Source of the DNA: Shewanella metallivivens
Lineage (GTDB): Bacteria > Pseudomonadota > Gammaproteobacteria > Enterobacterales > Shewanellaceae
Length of the DNA stretch: 64,000 bases
Reading direction: 5' to 3'
Assembly (NCBI RefSeq): GCF_028750675.1
Contig: NZ_JAQQPZ010000001.1
Location: 284,925 to 348,924, forward strand
Below the pieces are notes generated by a model. It searched no databases. It was given only the letters and a program-made list of their open reading frames with translations, and was not told where the DNA came from. Made by a program: the position numbers and the translations under genes. This document shows positions 36,371 through 47,372 of the stretch, piece by piece (within the stretch, counting starts at the first letter, position 1; every line of letters begins with the position of its first letter).

Positions 36371-38284
36371 ATGTCACAACAAGAAACTCATGGCTTTCAA
36401 ACCGAAGTAAAACAACTGCTGCATTTGATGATCCACTCTTTGTATTCAAATAAAGAGATTTTCTTACGTGAATTAGTCTCAAATGCGGCCGATGCTGCAG
36501 ACAAATTACGCTATCTAGCCCTAACCGACGATGCCTTGTACGAGGGTGATGGTGAGCTTAGAGTGCGTGTGAGTGCCGATAAAGAAAAAGGCACTGTGAC
36601 CATATCGGATAACGGTATTGGTATGACACGTGATGGCGTGATTGAACATTTAGGTACCATTGCTAAATCGGGTACTAAAGAGTTTTTCAATAACTTATCT
36701 GGCGAAGCCTCAAAAGACTCGCAACTTATTGGTCAGTTTGGTGTGGGTTTCTACTCAGCCTTTATCGTCGCTAAAAAAGTGGTTGTACGCACGCGAGCTG
36801 CCGGTCATGCCGTCAATGAAGCGGTATTATGGGAGTCAGAAGGTGAAGGTTCATTTAACGTTGAAACCGTCACTAAAAACACTCGCGGTACTGAGATCAC
36901 TCTGTATTTACGTGACGAAGAAACTGAATTTGCAGATGAATTCCGTTTACGTTCAATTATTTCAAAGTACTCAGACCATATCTCTATTCCGGTAGAAATG
37001 TTTGAACCAGGTCAACCAGAAACCGAAGGTGAAGACGGCGAAAAAATTGCAGCTACTGAGGGCACTTGGAAGCCAATGAACAAAGCGACAGCGCTTTGGA
37101 CACGCAATAAATCTGATATTACTGATGAAGAATACCAAGAGTTTTATAAGCATATATCACACGATTATGCCGATGCACTTAAATGGTCTCACAATCGTGT
37201 TGAAGGTAAGCAAGAATACACCAGCTTATTGTATATTCCGGCAAAAGCGCCTTGGGATCTGTTTAACCGTGACCACAAGCACGGCTTGAAACTGTTTGTG
37301 CAACGTGTATTTGTGATGGATGATGCCGAGCAATTTATGCCAACTTACTTACGTTTTGTAAAAGGCTTAATCGACTCAAAAGATCTGCCACTCAACGTAT
37401 CGCGTGAAATTTTACAAGACAATCAAATTACCAAAAACCTGCGCCAGGCATTAACTAAACGTGTGTTAGGTATGCTAGAAAAAATTGCTGAAAATGATGC
37501 CGAGAAATACCAATCATTTTGGGCTGAGTTTGGCCAAGTATTGAAAGAAGGCCCTGCTGAAGATTTTGCTAACAAAGAACGCATTGCCGGTTTATTACGT
37601 TTTGCTTCAACGCATGATAACTCTGCGGCGACCACTGTGTCGTTAGACGCTTACATTGAACGCATGAAAGAAGGTCAAGATAAGATTTACTATATCGTTG
37701 CCGACAGCCATGACGCAGCCGTTAACAGCCCACACTTAGAGTTACTCCGTAAAAAAGGCATTGAGGTTCTCTTAATGTCTGAGCGTATCGACGAATGGTT
37801 AATTAACCACTTAACTGAGTTTAAAGGTAAAAAGCTGCACTCAGTGACTAAAGGTGATCTTGAGCTCGGTTCATTAGAAGATGAAGCAGACAAAGAAGCA
37901 CAAGAAAAAGTGGCAGAAGAAGCTAAAGCCCTTGTTGAGCGCATCAAAACGGCATTAGCGGACAAAGTGTCTGACGTTAAAGTGACAAGCCGTTTAACTG
38001 ACACTCCGGCCTGCGTAGTGACTGGCGAGGGTGAAATGTCGACGCAAATGATTAAATTGATGCAAGCGGCAGGACAACCTGTACCTGAGTCAAAACCAAC
38101 ATTTGAAATCAATCCAACACACCCATTGGTTGAGCGTTTAAACAATGAAGCTGACGAGCAGTTATTTGCCGATTGGTCTAACTTGCTTTTACAACAAGCA
38201 CTCTTGTCTGAAAAGGGTAGCCTGTCCGATCCGTCGGCGTTTATTAAGCTAACCAACCAGATGCTAATGGCCAGCTTTAAATAA
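36371..38284 (+). CDS. htpG: Hsp90-family chaperone HtpG
   Basis: The protein has 637 residues. GHKL ATPase motifs are [37 protein letters not shown] and [16 protein letters not shown], followed by middle-domain residues [20 protein letters not shown] and the C-terminal dimerisation region. It is the bacterial Hsp90. Its upstream sigma-32 promoter shows heat-shock control, and a terminator lies after it. Confidence 0.97.
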   Translation: MSQQETHGFQTEVKQLLHLMIHSLYSNKEIFLRELVSNAADAADKLRYLALTDDALYEGDGELRVRVSADKEKGTVTISDNGIGMTRDGVIEHLGTIAKSGTKEFFNNLSGEASKDSQLIGQFGVGFYSAFIVAKKVVVRTRAAGHAVNEAVLWESEGEGSFNVETVTKNTRGTEITLYLRDEETEFADEFRLRSIISKYSDHISIPVEMFEPGQPETEGEDGEKIAATEGTWKPMNKATALWTRNKSDITDEEYQEFYKHISHDYADALKWSHNRVEGKQEYTSLLYIPAKAPWDLFNRDHKHGLKLFVQRVFVMDDAEQFMPTYLRFVKGLIDSKDLPLNVSREILQDNQITKNLRQALTKRVLGMLEKIAENDAEKYQSFWAEFGQVLKEGPAEDFANKERIAGLLRFASTHDNSAATTVSLDAYIERMKEGQDKIYYIVADSHDAAVNSPHLELLRKKGIEVLLMSERIDEWLINHLTEFKGKKLHSVTKGDLELGSLEDEADKEAQEKVAEEAKALVERIKTALADKVSDVKVTSRLTDTPACVVTGEGEMSTQMIKLMQAAGQPVPESKPTFEINPTHPLVERLNNEADEQLFADWSNLLLQQALLSEKGSLSDPSAFIKLTNQMLMASFK

Positions 38285-38300
38285 GTAAACCTAAACAGTT

Positions 38301-38331
38301 AAAGCGGACATTCAGTCCGCTTTTGTTTTTG
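38301..38331 (+). terminator. Intrinsic terminator of htpG
   Basis: AAAGCGGAC and GTCCGCTTT pair around 5 nt, with a T-rich tail. Confidence 0.85.
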
Positions 38332-38349
38332 TAAGTTACCGGGGGCACT

Positions 38350-39213
38350 ATGGACTACCTGATTAATTTAACGAAAGAAAACATTCAGCAAGTTGTCGAT
38401 ACCTCCATGGAAAAAATGGTGGTATTGGCATTTTGGGCACAACAGCAACCTGAAAGTGTACAAATGCTGCAAACCTTAACGCAAATAACTCAAGCCCAGG
38501 CTGGGCGTTTTATTTTGGCGAAAGTCGATTGCGAAACCGAGGTTGAAATTGCCAACTACTTTCAAATTCAAAATTTACCCACCACATTAGTATTAGATAA
38601 AGGCCGCCCGATTGATGGCTTTGCCGGGGTGCAAACAAAAGAGCAAGTTGAAGCCTTACTTGACAAACATTTGCCGCCTATGTGGATACAAGAGTTTGCT
38701 GCAATTAAACAACTGTTAGCAGAAGGCGCATTAACTGCCGATGAGTTAGAGCAATTAGCTGCACAACTTAAAACCGTTTATAGCGATTCACAACAAGCTG
38801 CTGAAGTGGCGTTAGTGATGGCCGATGTTGCTTTACAGCAAGGCTTACTTGCTGAGGCGAAAAGCTTACTTACAGGTATAGGCCTTGCTGATCAAGACAG
38901 TTACTACCAAAACTTAATGGCTAAATTGGCTTTAGCCGAAGATGCAGCTGATACACCAGAAATTAGACAACTACAACAAAGCGTTGAGCAGCAGCCTGAC
39001 AATCTTGATTTGGTTGTTTTACTCGCTAAAGCACTCAATGCCGCACAACGAAACGAAGAAGCCTTAGAACGATTGTTTGCTATTTTGCAGCAAGACATGA
39101 ACGCACTCGACGGTAAAGTTAAACAAGTCTTCATGGAGTTATTGACCGCATTAGGTCAAGGCAACACCTTAGCCAATCAATATCGACGTAAATTGTATAC
39201 CTTACTGTATTAA
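38350..39213 (+). CDS. cnoX: Thioredoxin-fold co-chaperone CnoX (YbbN)
   Basis: The protein has 287 residues. The N-terminal thioredoxin-like domain carries MVVLAFWAQQQPESVQML where thioredoxins have WCGPC; E. coli CnoX has SQHC there, while here even that cysteine is a serine. FILAKVDCETE and NLPTTLVLDKGRPIDGF follow. From about 115 the chain forms TPR-like helices. CnoX holds unfolded proteins and passes them to DnaK and GroEL; in E. coli it is activated by hypochlorite. GGGGGC precedes the ATG. Confidence 0.88.
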   Translation: MDYLINLTKENIQQVVDTSMEKMVVLAFWAQQQPESVQMLQTLTQITQAQAGRFILAKVDCETEVEIANYFQIQNLPTTLVLDKGRPIDGFAGVQTKEQVEALLDKHLPPMWIQEFAAIKQLLAEGALTADELEQLAAQLKTVYSDSQQAAEVALVMADVALQQGLLAEAKSLLTGIGLADQDSYYQNLMAKLALAEDAADTPEIRQLQQSVEQQPDNLDLVVLLAKALNAAQRNEEALERLFAILQQDMNALDGKVKQVFMELLTALGQGNTLANQYRRKLYTLLY

Positions 39214-39222
39214 ACGAATTGA

Positions 39223-39993
<771 letters not shown>

Positions 39994-40012
39994 TCGCTGT
40001 CTAACACTGAAT

Positions 40013-40039
40013 AAAAACCTGCTTCGGCAGGTTTTTTTA
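40013..40039 (+). terminator. Intrinsic terminator of adk
   Basis: AACCTGC and GCAGGTT close a TTCG tetraloop and are followed by seven T residues. Confidence 0.9.
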
Positions 40040-40209
40040 TAGCATTTTTTTGAGTATCTAATCCTTTATACAGAAAAACAAAAATAACTATGATAAAATC
40101 TGCCGCCATTTTCGCAGAGGGTGACTTTTCAACGTTGAATGTCGCCAAAGGCAATTAATTTCACACTTAATTTCACACTGGCAAGGATGCTAAGCTATGA
40201 GAGCCCAAT

Positions 40210-41514
40210 ATGAAGTTTCCTGGTCAACGTAAGTCAAAACACTATTTTCCTGTAAACAGCCGTGATCCTTTATTGGCCCAACTGACACAGCAACCGCAAC
40301 CTTTTTCTACCTATGTGTGTGGTATTGATCAAACCCTCGTGGACATTGAGGCAAAAGTCGAAGACGAATTGCTTGCACGTTATGGATTACCAAAAGGTAA
40401 CTCTACGTTGATTAATGATCAGCAGGCACATGATTTATACCATGAGCTTAAATCTAAAGAGATGATTAGCGATGAGTTTGCTGGCGGAACGATTGGTAAC
40501 ACAGTACACAACTATTCCATTTTAGCCGACGACCGTTCAGTATTATTTGGTGTCATGAGCCAAAATATTATGGTTGGCAGCTACGCATACCGTTATTTAT
40601 GTAACACCTCATCAAAAGTCGATTTAAATTACTTACAGCCTGTTGATGGCCCTATTGGTCGCTGTTTTACCTTGATTTCTGATTGTGGTGAACGCACTTT
40701 TGCCATTAGCAAAGGGTCAATGGACAAGTTAACGCCCGAGTTTATCAATAAGGACGTCATCCAAGGCAGCTCAGCGTTAGTGTTAACCGCTTATTTGATG
40801 CGCGCTAGTGAAGGTGATGGCATTACCGATGCAGCAATGACTGCGATTGAGTATGCTAAACAAGCGGATGTGCCAGTGGTGTTAACCTTAGGGACGCGTT
40901 TTTTAATTCAAGAAGATCCAACCTGGTGGCAAAACTTTATTAATGACCATGTGACGATTTTGGCCATGAATGAAGATGAAGGTGAGGCGTTAACAGGCTT
41001 TAAAGATCCACTATTAGCCAGTGAAGCTGCACTTGAATGGTGTGACATGGTATTAACCACCGCCGGTGCGATTGGCTTATATACCGCAGGTTATGCAGAA
41101 GACAGTGCTAAACGCGAAACCAGCCATATGCTATTGCCGGGTGCCATCCCAGAGTTTAACCGCTATGAGTTTTCGCGCCCCATGCTTAAAGATGATTGTG
41201 AGACACCAATAAAAGTGTACGCACATATCTCACCTTATATGGGCGGACCAGAGCTTATTCGTAACACCAATGGCGCGGGTGATGGTGCATTGTCGGCACT
41301 GTTACATGATTTATCCGCCAATACATTCCATAAAGCCAATGTACCAGGCTCTAGTAAGCATAAACGTGATGGTTTATGTTACTCATCGTTTTCGCAAGTG
41401 TGTAAGTACGCAAACCGCGTAGCATATGAGGTGCTAGCCCAGCACAGTCCACGTTTATCTCGTGGCTTACCTGAGCGTGAAGACAGCCTAGAAGAGTCAT
41501 ACTGGGAACGTTAA
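40210..41514 (+). CDS. gsk: Inosine/guanosine kinase Gsk
   Basis: The protein has 434 residues. It is a PfkB-family sugar/nucleoside kinase: the N-terminal GGTIGNTVHN and the C-terminal NTNGAGDGALSALLHD with the anion-hole GAGD motif and catalytic Asp are visible. Overall sequence matches E. coli Gsk, which phosphorylates inosine and guanosine in purine salvage. It fits functionally with adk and apt nearby. No PurR box was recognised upstream. Confidence 0.93.
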   Translation: MKFPGQRKSKHYFPVNSRDPLLAQLTQQPQPFSTYVCGIDQTLVDIEAKVEDELLARYGLPKGNSTLINDQQAHDLYHELKSKEMISDEFAGGTIGNTVHNYSILADDRSVLFGVMSQNIMVGSYAYRYLCNTSSKVDLNYLQPVDGPIGRCFTLISDCGERTFAISKGSMDKLTPEFINKDVIQGSSALVLTAYLMRASEGDGITDAAMTAIEYAKQADVPVVLTLGTRFLIQEDPTWWQNFINDHVTILAMNEDEGEALTGFKDPLLASEAALEWCDMVLTTAGAIGLYTAGYAEDSAKRETSHMLLPGAIPEFNRYEFSRPMLKDDCETPIKVYAHISPYMGGPELIRNTNGAGDGALSALLHDLSANTFHKANVPGSSKHKRDGLCYSSFSQVCKYANRVAYEVLAQHSPRLSRGLPEREDSLEESYWER

Positions 41515-41527
41515 TTCAGCTTAATGT

Positions 41528-41569
41528 AAAAAAAAACGATAATGATGAATCATTATCGTTTTTTTTTGG
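41528..41569. terminator. Intrinsic terminator of gsk
   Basis: AACGATAATGA and TCATTATCGTT pair around TGAA, with A and T tracts on the two sides. Confidence 0.9.
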
Positions 41570-41646
41570 TAGGATTTTAATAGAATAACCTCAGCTCAGA
41601 ATACACCCTATTAGCCCCCCAATTTATAAGCCATCAGGAGCGTCAC

Positions 41647-42477
41647 GTGAAAGGACAAATCTTAAGAGAGATGCATGTACTTAAAGCTATTGAGCCTGAG
41701 TTTGAAATTCAGCGCCGTGTGGCATTTATCAAAGCGAAACTCAAAGAGTCTCATAGCCGTTGTGTTGTATTAGGGATTAGCGGCGGTGTTGACTCTTCAT
41801 TAGCAGGGCGTTTATGTCAATTAGCTGTCGATGGACTTAACCAAGAGCAGAACGAAATCTCGTATCAATTCATTGCTGTTCGTTTGCCGTATCAAGTGCA
41901 AAAAGATGAAGACGAAGCCCAGTTATCGTGTCAGTTTATTCAACCTTCTAAACAAGTTACCGTTAACATTGCCGATGGTGTACTAGGAGTACATCACGCA
42001 ACTTTAGCGGGTTTAGTTGAAGCCAATATTGAACTGCCAGATGAAAACAAACTCGATTTTGTTAAAGGTAACGTCAAAGCCAGAATGCGGATGATTGCGC
42101 AGTATAATATTGCTGGCGTGTTAGGTGGTTTAGTCGTGGGTACTGATCACAGCGCAGAAAACATTACCGGTTTTTATACTAAATTTGGTGATGGTGCCTG
42201 TGATTTAGCCCCATTGTTTGGTTTAAATAAACGCCAAGTACGTAAATTGGCAGCCTTTTTAGGCGCACCTGATTTATTGGTTAATAAAGCGCCAACCGCT
42301 GATTTAGAAGACAACCAACCGCAGTTAGCCGATGAGGTCGCATTAGGGCTAACCTACGATCAAATTGATGACTTTTTAGAAGGCAAAGACGTGCCCAAAG
42401 CGGTTGAAGATAAACTGGTTAGCATTTATAAGCGTACTCAACATAAGCGTCAACCTATCCCAACCATTTACGATTAG
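41647..42477 (+). CDS. nadE: Ammonia-dependent NAD+ synthetase NadE
   Basis: The protein has 276 residues. The start is GTG, supported by CAGGAG 8 nt upstream and by alignment with E. coli NadE. The ATP-pyrophosphatase P-loop is [46 protein letters not shown] and [13 protein letters not shown] are further conserved blocks. It amidates nicotinate adenine dinucleotide to NAD+. The gene converges with and overlaps the next by 4 bp. Confidence 0.95.
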   Translation: MKGQILREMHVLKAIEPEFEIQRRVAFIKAKLKESHSRCVVLGISGGVDSSLAGRLCQLAVDGLNQEQNEISYQFIAVRLPYQVQKDEDEAQLSCQFIQPSKQVTVNIADGVLGVHHATLAGLVEANIELPDENKLDFVKGNVKARMRMIAQYNIAGVLGGLVVGTDHSAENITGFYTKFGDGACDLAPLFGLNKRQVRKLAAFLGAPDLLVNKAPTADLEDNQPQLADEVALGLTYDQIDDFLEGKDVPKAVEDKLVSIYKRTQHKRQPIPTIYD

Positions 42478-43031
42478 TCCTCGGGTAAATCTTCGCTGGC
42501 AATCAGCTGCCTTGTTGTTTCTATCAAGGCATTGGCATATTGTCGGTAATCTAAATACGGCGTCAGTAAACATGTTTGCTGGCGCTGTATTTTATTATTG
42601 GGGTCGACTGTTTGCGGATGTTCAATGGTGTGCATACCAAGCCGTTGTTGGGTTTCTTTACCGCAGACAAGGTGCCAACACTGTGGGTTAAACAACTGCT
42701 TAGTAGCATGGCTCGAATGGCTAGGGATGATCTGTATTTGGCAGCTTAATCGGTGTGCTGACGATTGTGGCGACACATCTTGAAGTAGACGCTGTCTGAT
42801 TTGCTTCCAGGCGGCACCATTGTTTGCGTTTAGGTCAGAGTGTCGACAACAAATTTTAGCCATAATAGTGACAATTTTACGCCAATGATTGCCATTTAAT
42901 GCAATGATATCTGTGATGGCATTTGCTTGATTATGCTGCCAGTTAGGTGGCAATAGTGGTGGGGTAGGTAAGTAGAAAATAATCTCTGCTTTACTGGGCC
43001 CCAAAGTTAATGTTGTTGTCTGTGATGGCAT
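42474..43031 (-). CDS. Uncharacterised protein downstream of nadE
   Basis: The protein has 185 residues. A good ribosome-binding site (CAGGA) precedes the ATG on the minus strand. No transmembrane segment or signal peptide is seen. Features that look conserved in kind are [19 protein letters not shown] and the near-terminal [20 protein letters not shown]. Many Trp, His and Gln residues suggest a cytoplasmic globular protein. I think homologues occur in Vibrio and Shewanella (possibly DUF6942), without known function. Convergent with nadE; divergent from the hydrolase gene. Confidence 0.65.
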   Translation of the reverse strand: MPSQTTTLTLGPSKAEIIFYLPTPPLLPPNWQHNQANAITDIIALNGNHWRKIVTIMAKICCRHSDLNANNGAAWKQIRQRLLQDVSPQSSAHRLSCQIQIIPSHSSHATKQLFNPQCWHLVCGKETQQRLGMHTIEHPQTVDPNNKIQRQQTCLLTPYLDYRQYANALIETTRQLIASEDLPED

Positions 43032-43108
43032 CTCATTCCTGTGAGACTATATTGAATAGTCATTGTTACAAAAGACATAGTTTACGATCATCATTGGTTA
43101 AGGTAAAA

Positions 43109-44560
43109 ATGCGTGCGATTGTCATAGGTTCTACAAAACACCTGCTGTTTGCCTGTTTTTATGCGGCATTAGGGATTGGTGTGGCTATTTTGATCACTGC
43201 CGTGTGGCTATTAAATGATCGGCCTAATTTATCTTTATGGCACACCACTCATCTTACTTCAGAATATCATCAACAGTCAGGTTTAGCTGATTTTAGTCAA
43301 TACCTTAAATTAGAAGATAAATTGTTTGCAGAGGTTGAACGCAAAATATATCGTCAATATCAGCCTCGTTTATCATCACCTTTGAACCGCTATGAACGCC
43401 ACAGTATGTCCGATCCTGCTTTATGGCAGCAAAACTGGAACCGGTCTTTCGAATGGCCTAATACTGATGCCGAATTTGGTTTATTATTACTTCACGGTAT
43501 GTCTGACTCTCCTTATGCCATCTCACATATCGCTGAGCATTATCAACATCAAGCGCACATTGTCGGTTTACGTTTACCAGGCCATGGCACGATACCTTCA
43601 GGGCTCACCAATATTACTTGGCCTGATTTAGCCGGTGCTGTGGCGTTGGCAACTGAGCATTTATCTCAAACCTTAGCGGGTAAACCAGTATATGTGGTGG
43701 GGTTTTCTACCGGGGCGGCATTAGCGTTAAATCATGAGCTAGAAAATATTAGTTTACATAAGCCCCCCGCATTTGCCGGGATGATATTTTTATCGCCAGC
43801 GGTGGGGTTGGCTCCAATTGCGGCTGGAGCGTATTGGCAAGCTAAGTTAGGTGGTTTGCTAGGCCAAGACAAGCTGTATTGGAACAGTATTCAGACCGAA
43901 TATGATCCATTTAAATATTTATCTTTTGCGGTCAATGCCGGTGATGTGGTTTATCAGCTGACTCAGCGCAATCAAACATTAATGACACAATTATCACCAG
44001 AGCAGATGCGGTTAATTCCACCTATGCTGACATTTCAATCTGTGGTTGATAATACAGTGTCTTCACTTGCAGTGGTAAAACAGCTTTATCAGTTACTGCC
44101 TGAGTCCCAAGGACACGAATTAGTGCTATTTGATGTCAACCGTGTACGCAGTCATAATTATTTACTCATTCAAGATCCATTAGCTGAATTTGCCCCTTTT
44201 TGGCTGACAAACCCGTTGCCTTATCGGTTAAGTCTTATTGAAAATAGCCCTCATAATGAGCCATATGTCCGAGTACGAGAGCTTAGCCATAAATTACCCG
44301 TTGAAGAAGTTGTTGAGTTAGGGTTAACGTGGCCTGCTGAGGTTTATTCGTTATCACATGTGGCGCTACCGTTTCCAATTGAAGACCCATTGTACGGACC
44401 ACTCGCAAATGAAAACAAAGACATCATACAAATTGGCCGGGGAATATATCAGGGTGAACGGGGCATTTACAGCGTAACGGCTGCAGATATGTTACGCCAA
44501 AAATGGAACCCATTTTACCCTTATATGATGAGTCGGATTGATGCGTTTACAGCACAATGA
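43109..44560 (+). CDS. Membrane-anchored alpha/beta hydrolase
   Basis: The protein has 483 residues, starting at MRAIVIGSTKHLLFACFYAA behind TTAAGG. One N-terminal membrane helix lies at about 11-35, so the enzyme probably faces the periplasm. The hydrolase core has GLLLLHGMSDSPYA near 128, GLRLPGHGTIPSG near 155 and the nucleophile elbow VVGFSTGAALAL with Ser200. The cap-like lid and a C-terminal region with SLSHVALPFPIED suggest a lipase or esterase of the serine aminopeptidase S33 type. Substrate unknown. It is a single gene. Confidence 0.8.
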   Translation: MRAIVIGSTKHLLFACFYAALGIGVAILITAVWLLNDRPNLSLWHTTHLTSEYHQQSGLADFSQYLKLEDKLFAEVERKIYRQYQPRLSSPLNRYERHSMSDPALWQQNWNRSFEWPNTDAEFGLLLLHGMSDSPYAISHIAEHYQHQAHIVGLRLPGHGTIPSGLTNITWPDLAGAVALATEHLSQTLAGKPVYVVGFSTGAALALNHELENISLHKPPAFAGMIFLSPAVGLAPIAAGAYWQAKLGGLLGQDKLYWNSIQTEYDPFKYLSFAVNAGDVVYQLTQRNQTLMTQLSPEQMRLIPPMLTFQSVVDNTVSSLAVVKQLYQLLPESQGHELVLFDVNRVRSHNYLLIQDPLAEFAPFWLTNPLPYRLSLIENSPHNEPYVRVRELSHKLPVEEVVELGLTWPAEVYSLSHVALPFPIEDPLYGPLANENKDIIQIGRGIYQGERGIYSVTAADMLRQKWNPFYPYMMSRIDAFTAQ

Positions 44561-44607
44561 TGTGAATGTTTACCTGGCTTATTATTACTGGATTTTGGTG
44601 CGGTTAA

Positions 44608-45513
44608 TTATTGGCCTCGCCAGATAATTTGGCCGCTTTCAACCAGCTTATAGCCTGACAGTAGCTGGGCTAATTGTGCTGTTTGTGGCTGTTTTAATAG
44701 TGTTAATAATGCCTGTAATTGACGTCTAAAAAAGATACTTTGCGACATAACAAAGTCAAAAGACTCAGTAAGAAGAGGAATAAAGTATAAGCCACTTTCT
44801 TTTGCAACGGCTTCACAACCAAAACCGATATCCGCATTATTACGGGCAATATATCCGGCAAGTTCTCGTTCAGAGTTTGCTGTTGCGGTGAATTGTAAAT
44901 CATCAACGTGAGTATTATGAGACATCAACCAATTTTCTAGGTGTTGTTGGCTCCCAGCCCCTTTTTGACGGGATACCCAACGCAGCGGCTGCTTTGGAAT
45001 ATCGATATTGTCGTTAAATAACTCGGCCATTTCTTGTCGAACCATTAATCCTTGATGGCGCTCATAACCACTGACCATTATCCATTGTTGGTGGTTTGGA
45101 AAGCTTGCTAATAATGAAAATATACTGTCGCGATCATCATTGATACTCTCCCAGTGAATACTGCAGACATCGGCATAACCGCGAGACAATAACTCTAAAC
45201 CTAATGTTGAGCCTGTAGCGCTGTAACTGATGATTTTTTGATGTTCACTTTTAGCCATTAATTGTGCGACCAACATCGACAACAAAGGGTCGTCACTGCC
45301 AGTGATGTGCATTCTGTCAGAGAGCATTCCACTATGGCAAGAGTCCATTAACCAGCGGTCTATCAATACTTTAGGAAATAACCATTTCCCCGTTACTTTT
45401 GTGGCTGGCAGGATGTGGTGATTTGCCATTGAGTAGACTTTCTTTTCATTTAAATCGAGATATTCTGCGACTTGTTTGGTGTTCATGTAAATGATGTTTG
45501 ATTCAATAGGCAT
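44608..45513 (-). CDS. Helix-turn-helix regulator with PBP-like sensor domain
   Basis: The protein has 301 residues. Residues about 8-55 are an excisionase/MerR-like HTH (MNTKQVAEYLDLNEKKVYSM, GKWLFPKVLIDRWL). From about 70 on the chain resembles a type II periplasmic-binding-protein fold used as a cytoplasmic ligand sensor, the PBP_like domain of molybdate- or tungstate-linked regulators (YSATGSTLGLELLSRGYADVC, RQKGAGSQQHLENWL, NNADIGFGCEAVAKESGLYF). It lies immediately upstream of, and divergent from, the NtrC-like gene and transport cluster. The ligand could be the one imported by the cluster. Start taken at the first ATG; a second lies nine codons in. Confidence 0.78.
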   Translation of the reverse strand: MPIESNIIYMNTKQVAEYLDLNEKKVYSMANHHILPATKVTGKWLFPKVLIDRWLMDSCHSGMLSDRMHITGSDDPLLSMLVAQLMAKSEHQKIISYSATGSTLGLELLSRGYADVCSIHWESINDDRDSIFSLLASFPNHQQWIMVSGYERHQGLMVRQEMAELFNDNIDIPKQPLRWVSRQKGAGSQQHLENWLMSHNTHVDDLQFTATANSERELAGYIARNNADIGFGCEAVAKESGLYFIPLLTESFDFVMSQSIFFRRQLQALLTLLKQPQTAQLAQLLSGYKLVESGQIIWRGQ

Positions 45514-45718
45514 ATAATTCTCATTAGGATGTTCATGAAACCCAATCTTTATTTATTGTAAGGTGAGTTTAACGCTTTGAAAATCTTCTTGTTAAAAAAC
45601 TGAGCCAACAGAACTAATTTTTATTTTTTACGTTGTGTTTAAAAGTGGTATTAGCGATCATAGAACCTAATATGACCCGTTTAAGGGAAGGGGATGACTG
45701 ACACTAAGGTACATTGTT

Positions 45719-47167
45719 ATGAGTGTTGAGCAAATACACTGTGTAAAACCTGAGCAAGCGGTATTAGTGATAGAGCCTGATCTGTCTATTTGGCAGGCAT
45801 TATCTTCACTATTGAAGCGCTATTTCGGTTTAGTGGAACTTGCTCGTAATGTTGAACATGCCTCAGCGCTGTTTCAGCGGTTCAACTTTAATCTATGTAT
45901 TATCGAGTTAAGTGTTGTTGATGAGTTTCAATCCTTGTTCCCTGATGTTAATCAAAGTGTTAACTCAGATACTAGCGCGACACAATTGAACAAAGTTAAC
46001 GATCCATTACAGATTAACGCCACGGTAAAGTCGCCATATTTAGCCTTTCCTCAACAATTTATTGTCATTAGCCCGTCGCTGAAATCTGAAGATATTTTAT
46101 ATGCTATGCGCAAAGGCGCCTGTGATTTCATTGCAAAACCGATTGATGCAACTGAGGTGAATGCGGTGATTTCTCGTTGGTTACTTCAACGGTCATCAGT
46201 GGTTAATACTTCTATCGTTGATACCTTAGATACCCAGACAAATAGTCCCAATAGCGCATTTTCAGTACTGATTGGTGACAGTGTCGCCATTAAACAGGTA
46301 AAGAAAACATTAAACATCATCAGCTCTACTGGTAATGCATTATTACTTGAAGGGGAGGTGGGAACGGGTAAAAAATTGGCGATGTCTCAATTACAGCAAT
46401 CATTATGTTCACCCAGTGATTTAATGATGATTGATTGTCGCGCCCCGAGTGAACTCGATGCGAAAAAGATCGGTTTGTATTGTGCCAACACCTTACAAAC
46501 AACCTGGTTAGTGTTTAACCATATTGCTGAATTGCCGATGGACAAGCAAGTTGAGTTACTCATCGCATTAGACTCAATAAAGTTAAATGGTTATCAGCAT
46601 GTTAGGTTGGTCAGTATGAGTTCAACAAGACTATTCACTCAGGTACAAAAAGGTGAATTTTTAGTTGAGTTGTACTATCGCCTTGCTGAGTTTATTGTTG
46701 CGTTACCACCATTGCGCCAACGCGCTGAAGACATTGTCATGCTGACGAAATATTTCATTAATCGCTGTTTAATACAGCACAATACCGATCGTAAAGCATT
46801 GTTAAATGATTATTCAAAGTGGGGCGTCTCAGATTTTCAATGTTTAACTGATTATGATTGGCCGGGGAATATTCAGGAACTAAAAAATACCATTGAACAA
46901 TGTTTATTACTCAAAGTTGCGCCTAAGGATTACTTTCAGCAATTACCCGCAACGCCCAATCTTATAGGCGCTAATCAAGTTGACACACCACACAGTAGCC
47001 TCGGACAACATTACCTCCCTATAGACTGGGATTTAAAGTGTATTGAGAAGGCGCATATCATCCGAGTGATTGAGCATTATGACGGTAATAAAGTGCTTGC
47101 CGCTGAACATTTAGGCGTGTCCCGTAAAACGGTAGACCGTAAAGTGAAAGAGTGGGAACGCGATTAG
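45719..47167 (+). CDS. NtrC-like regulator with degenerate receiver and AAA+ domains
   Basis: The protein has 482 residues. The receiver domain (1-155) has Glu63 where the phospho-acceptor Asp should be (LCIIELSVVDE), a roughly 35-residue insert after it, and Lys140 intact. The AAA+ domain (about 180-400) keeps Walker A GEVGTGKK (212-219) but has LVFNHIAE instead of a Walker B DE, and the GAFTGA loop that contacts sigma-54 is missing. YDWPGNIQELKNTIEQC and a Fis-type HTH (NKVLAAEHLGVSRKTVDRKV) close it. It is therefore likely a sigma-54-independent regulator comparable with VpsR. It is followed by the transport operon. Confidence 0.85.
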   Translation: MSVEQIHCVKPEQAVLVIEPDLSIWQALSSLLKRYFGLVELARNVEHASALFQRFNFNLCIIELSVVDEFQSLFPDVNQSVNSDTSATQLNKVNDPLQINATVKSPYLAFPQQFIVISPSLKSEDILYAMRKGACDFIAKPIDATEVNAVISRWLLQRSSVVNTSIVDTLDTQTNSPNSAFSVLIGDSVAIKQVKKTLNIISSTGNALLLEGEVGTGKKLAMSQLQQSLCSPSDLMMIDCRAPSELDAKKIGLYCANTLQTTWLVFNHIAELPMDKQVELLIALDSIKLNGYQHVRLVSMSSTRLFTQVQKGEFLVELYYRLAEFIVALPPLRQRAEDIVMLTKYFINRCLIQHNTDRKALLNDYSKWGVSDFQCLTDYDWPGNIQELKNTIEQCLLLKVAPKDYFQQLPATPNLIGANQVDTPHSSLGQHYLPIDWDLKCIEKAHIIRVIEHYDGNKVLAAEHLGVSRKTVDRKVKEWERD

Positions 47168-47213
47168 TTATATTTTATTCGCGTAAATTCGAAGACTCCT
47201 TTAGTTTTACTTT

Positions 47214-47228
47214 TGGACAAATTGTCCA
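47214..47228 (+). promoter_or_regulatory. Perfect 15-bp palindrome before the TonB receptor
   Basis: TGGACAA, one base, TTGTCCA lies 145 bp before the receptor start codon in the gap after the NtrC-like gene. It has the size and symmetry of a dimeric regulator's operator. Confidence 0.55.
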
Positions 47229-47372
47229 TTTCTGTTTTTTTTATTTCCTTTTAAGTGATTTTTGTTGCCTCAGTTATAGTTTTTGTTAATCAAGCTTGAG
47301 CTTAATTGAGGCCATCGGCAAGAATACTCGCACTCATAATTGGACCTTCAGAAAACAGGAAGATGTTGCCCC

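Noticed and set aside
42404..42783. Plus-strand frames opposite the uncharacterised 185-residue gene
   Set aside because: The minus-strand frame is longer, has a good ribosome-binding site and fits the gene spacing.
47310..47340. Sigma-54 promoter before the TonB receptor
   Set aside because: GGCAAGAATACTCGC has 11 rather than 10 bases between GG and GC, and the neighbouring NtrC-like protein lacks GAFTGA.
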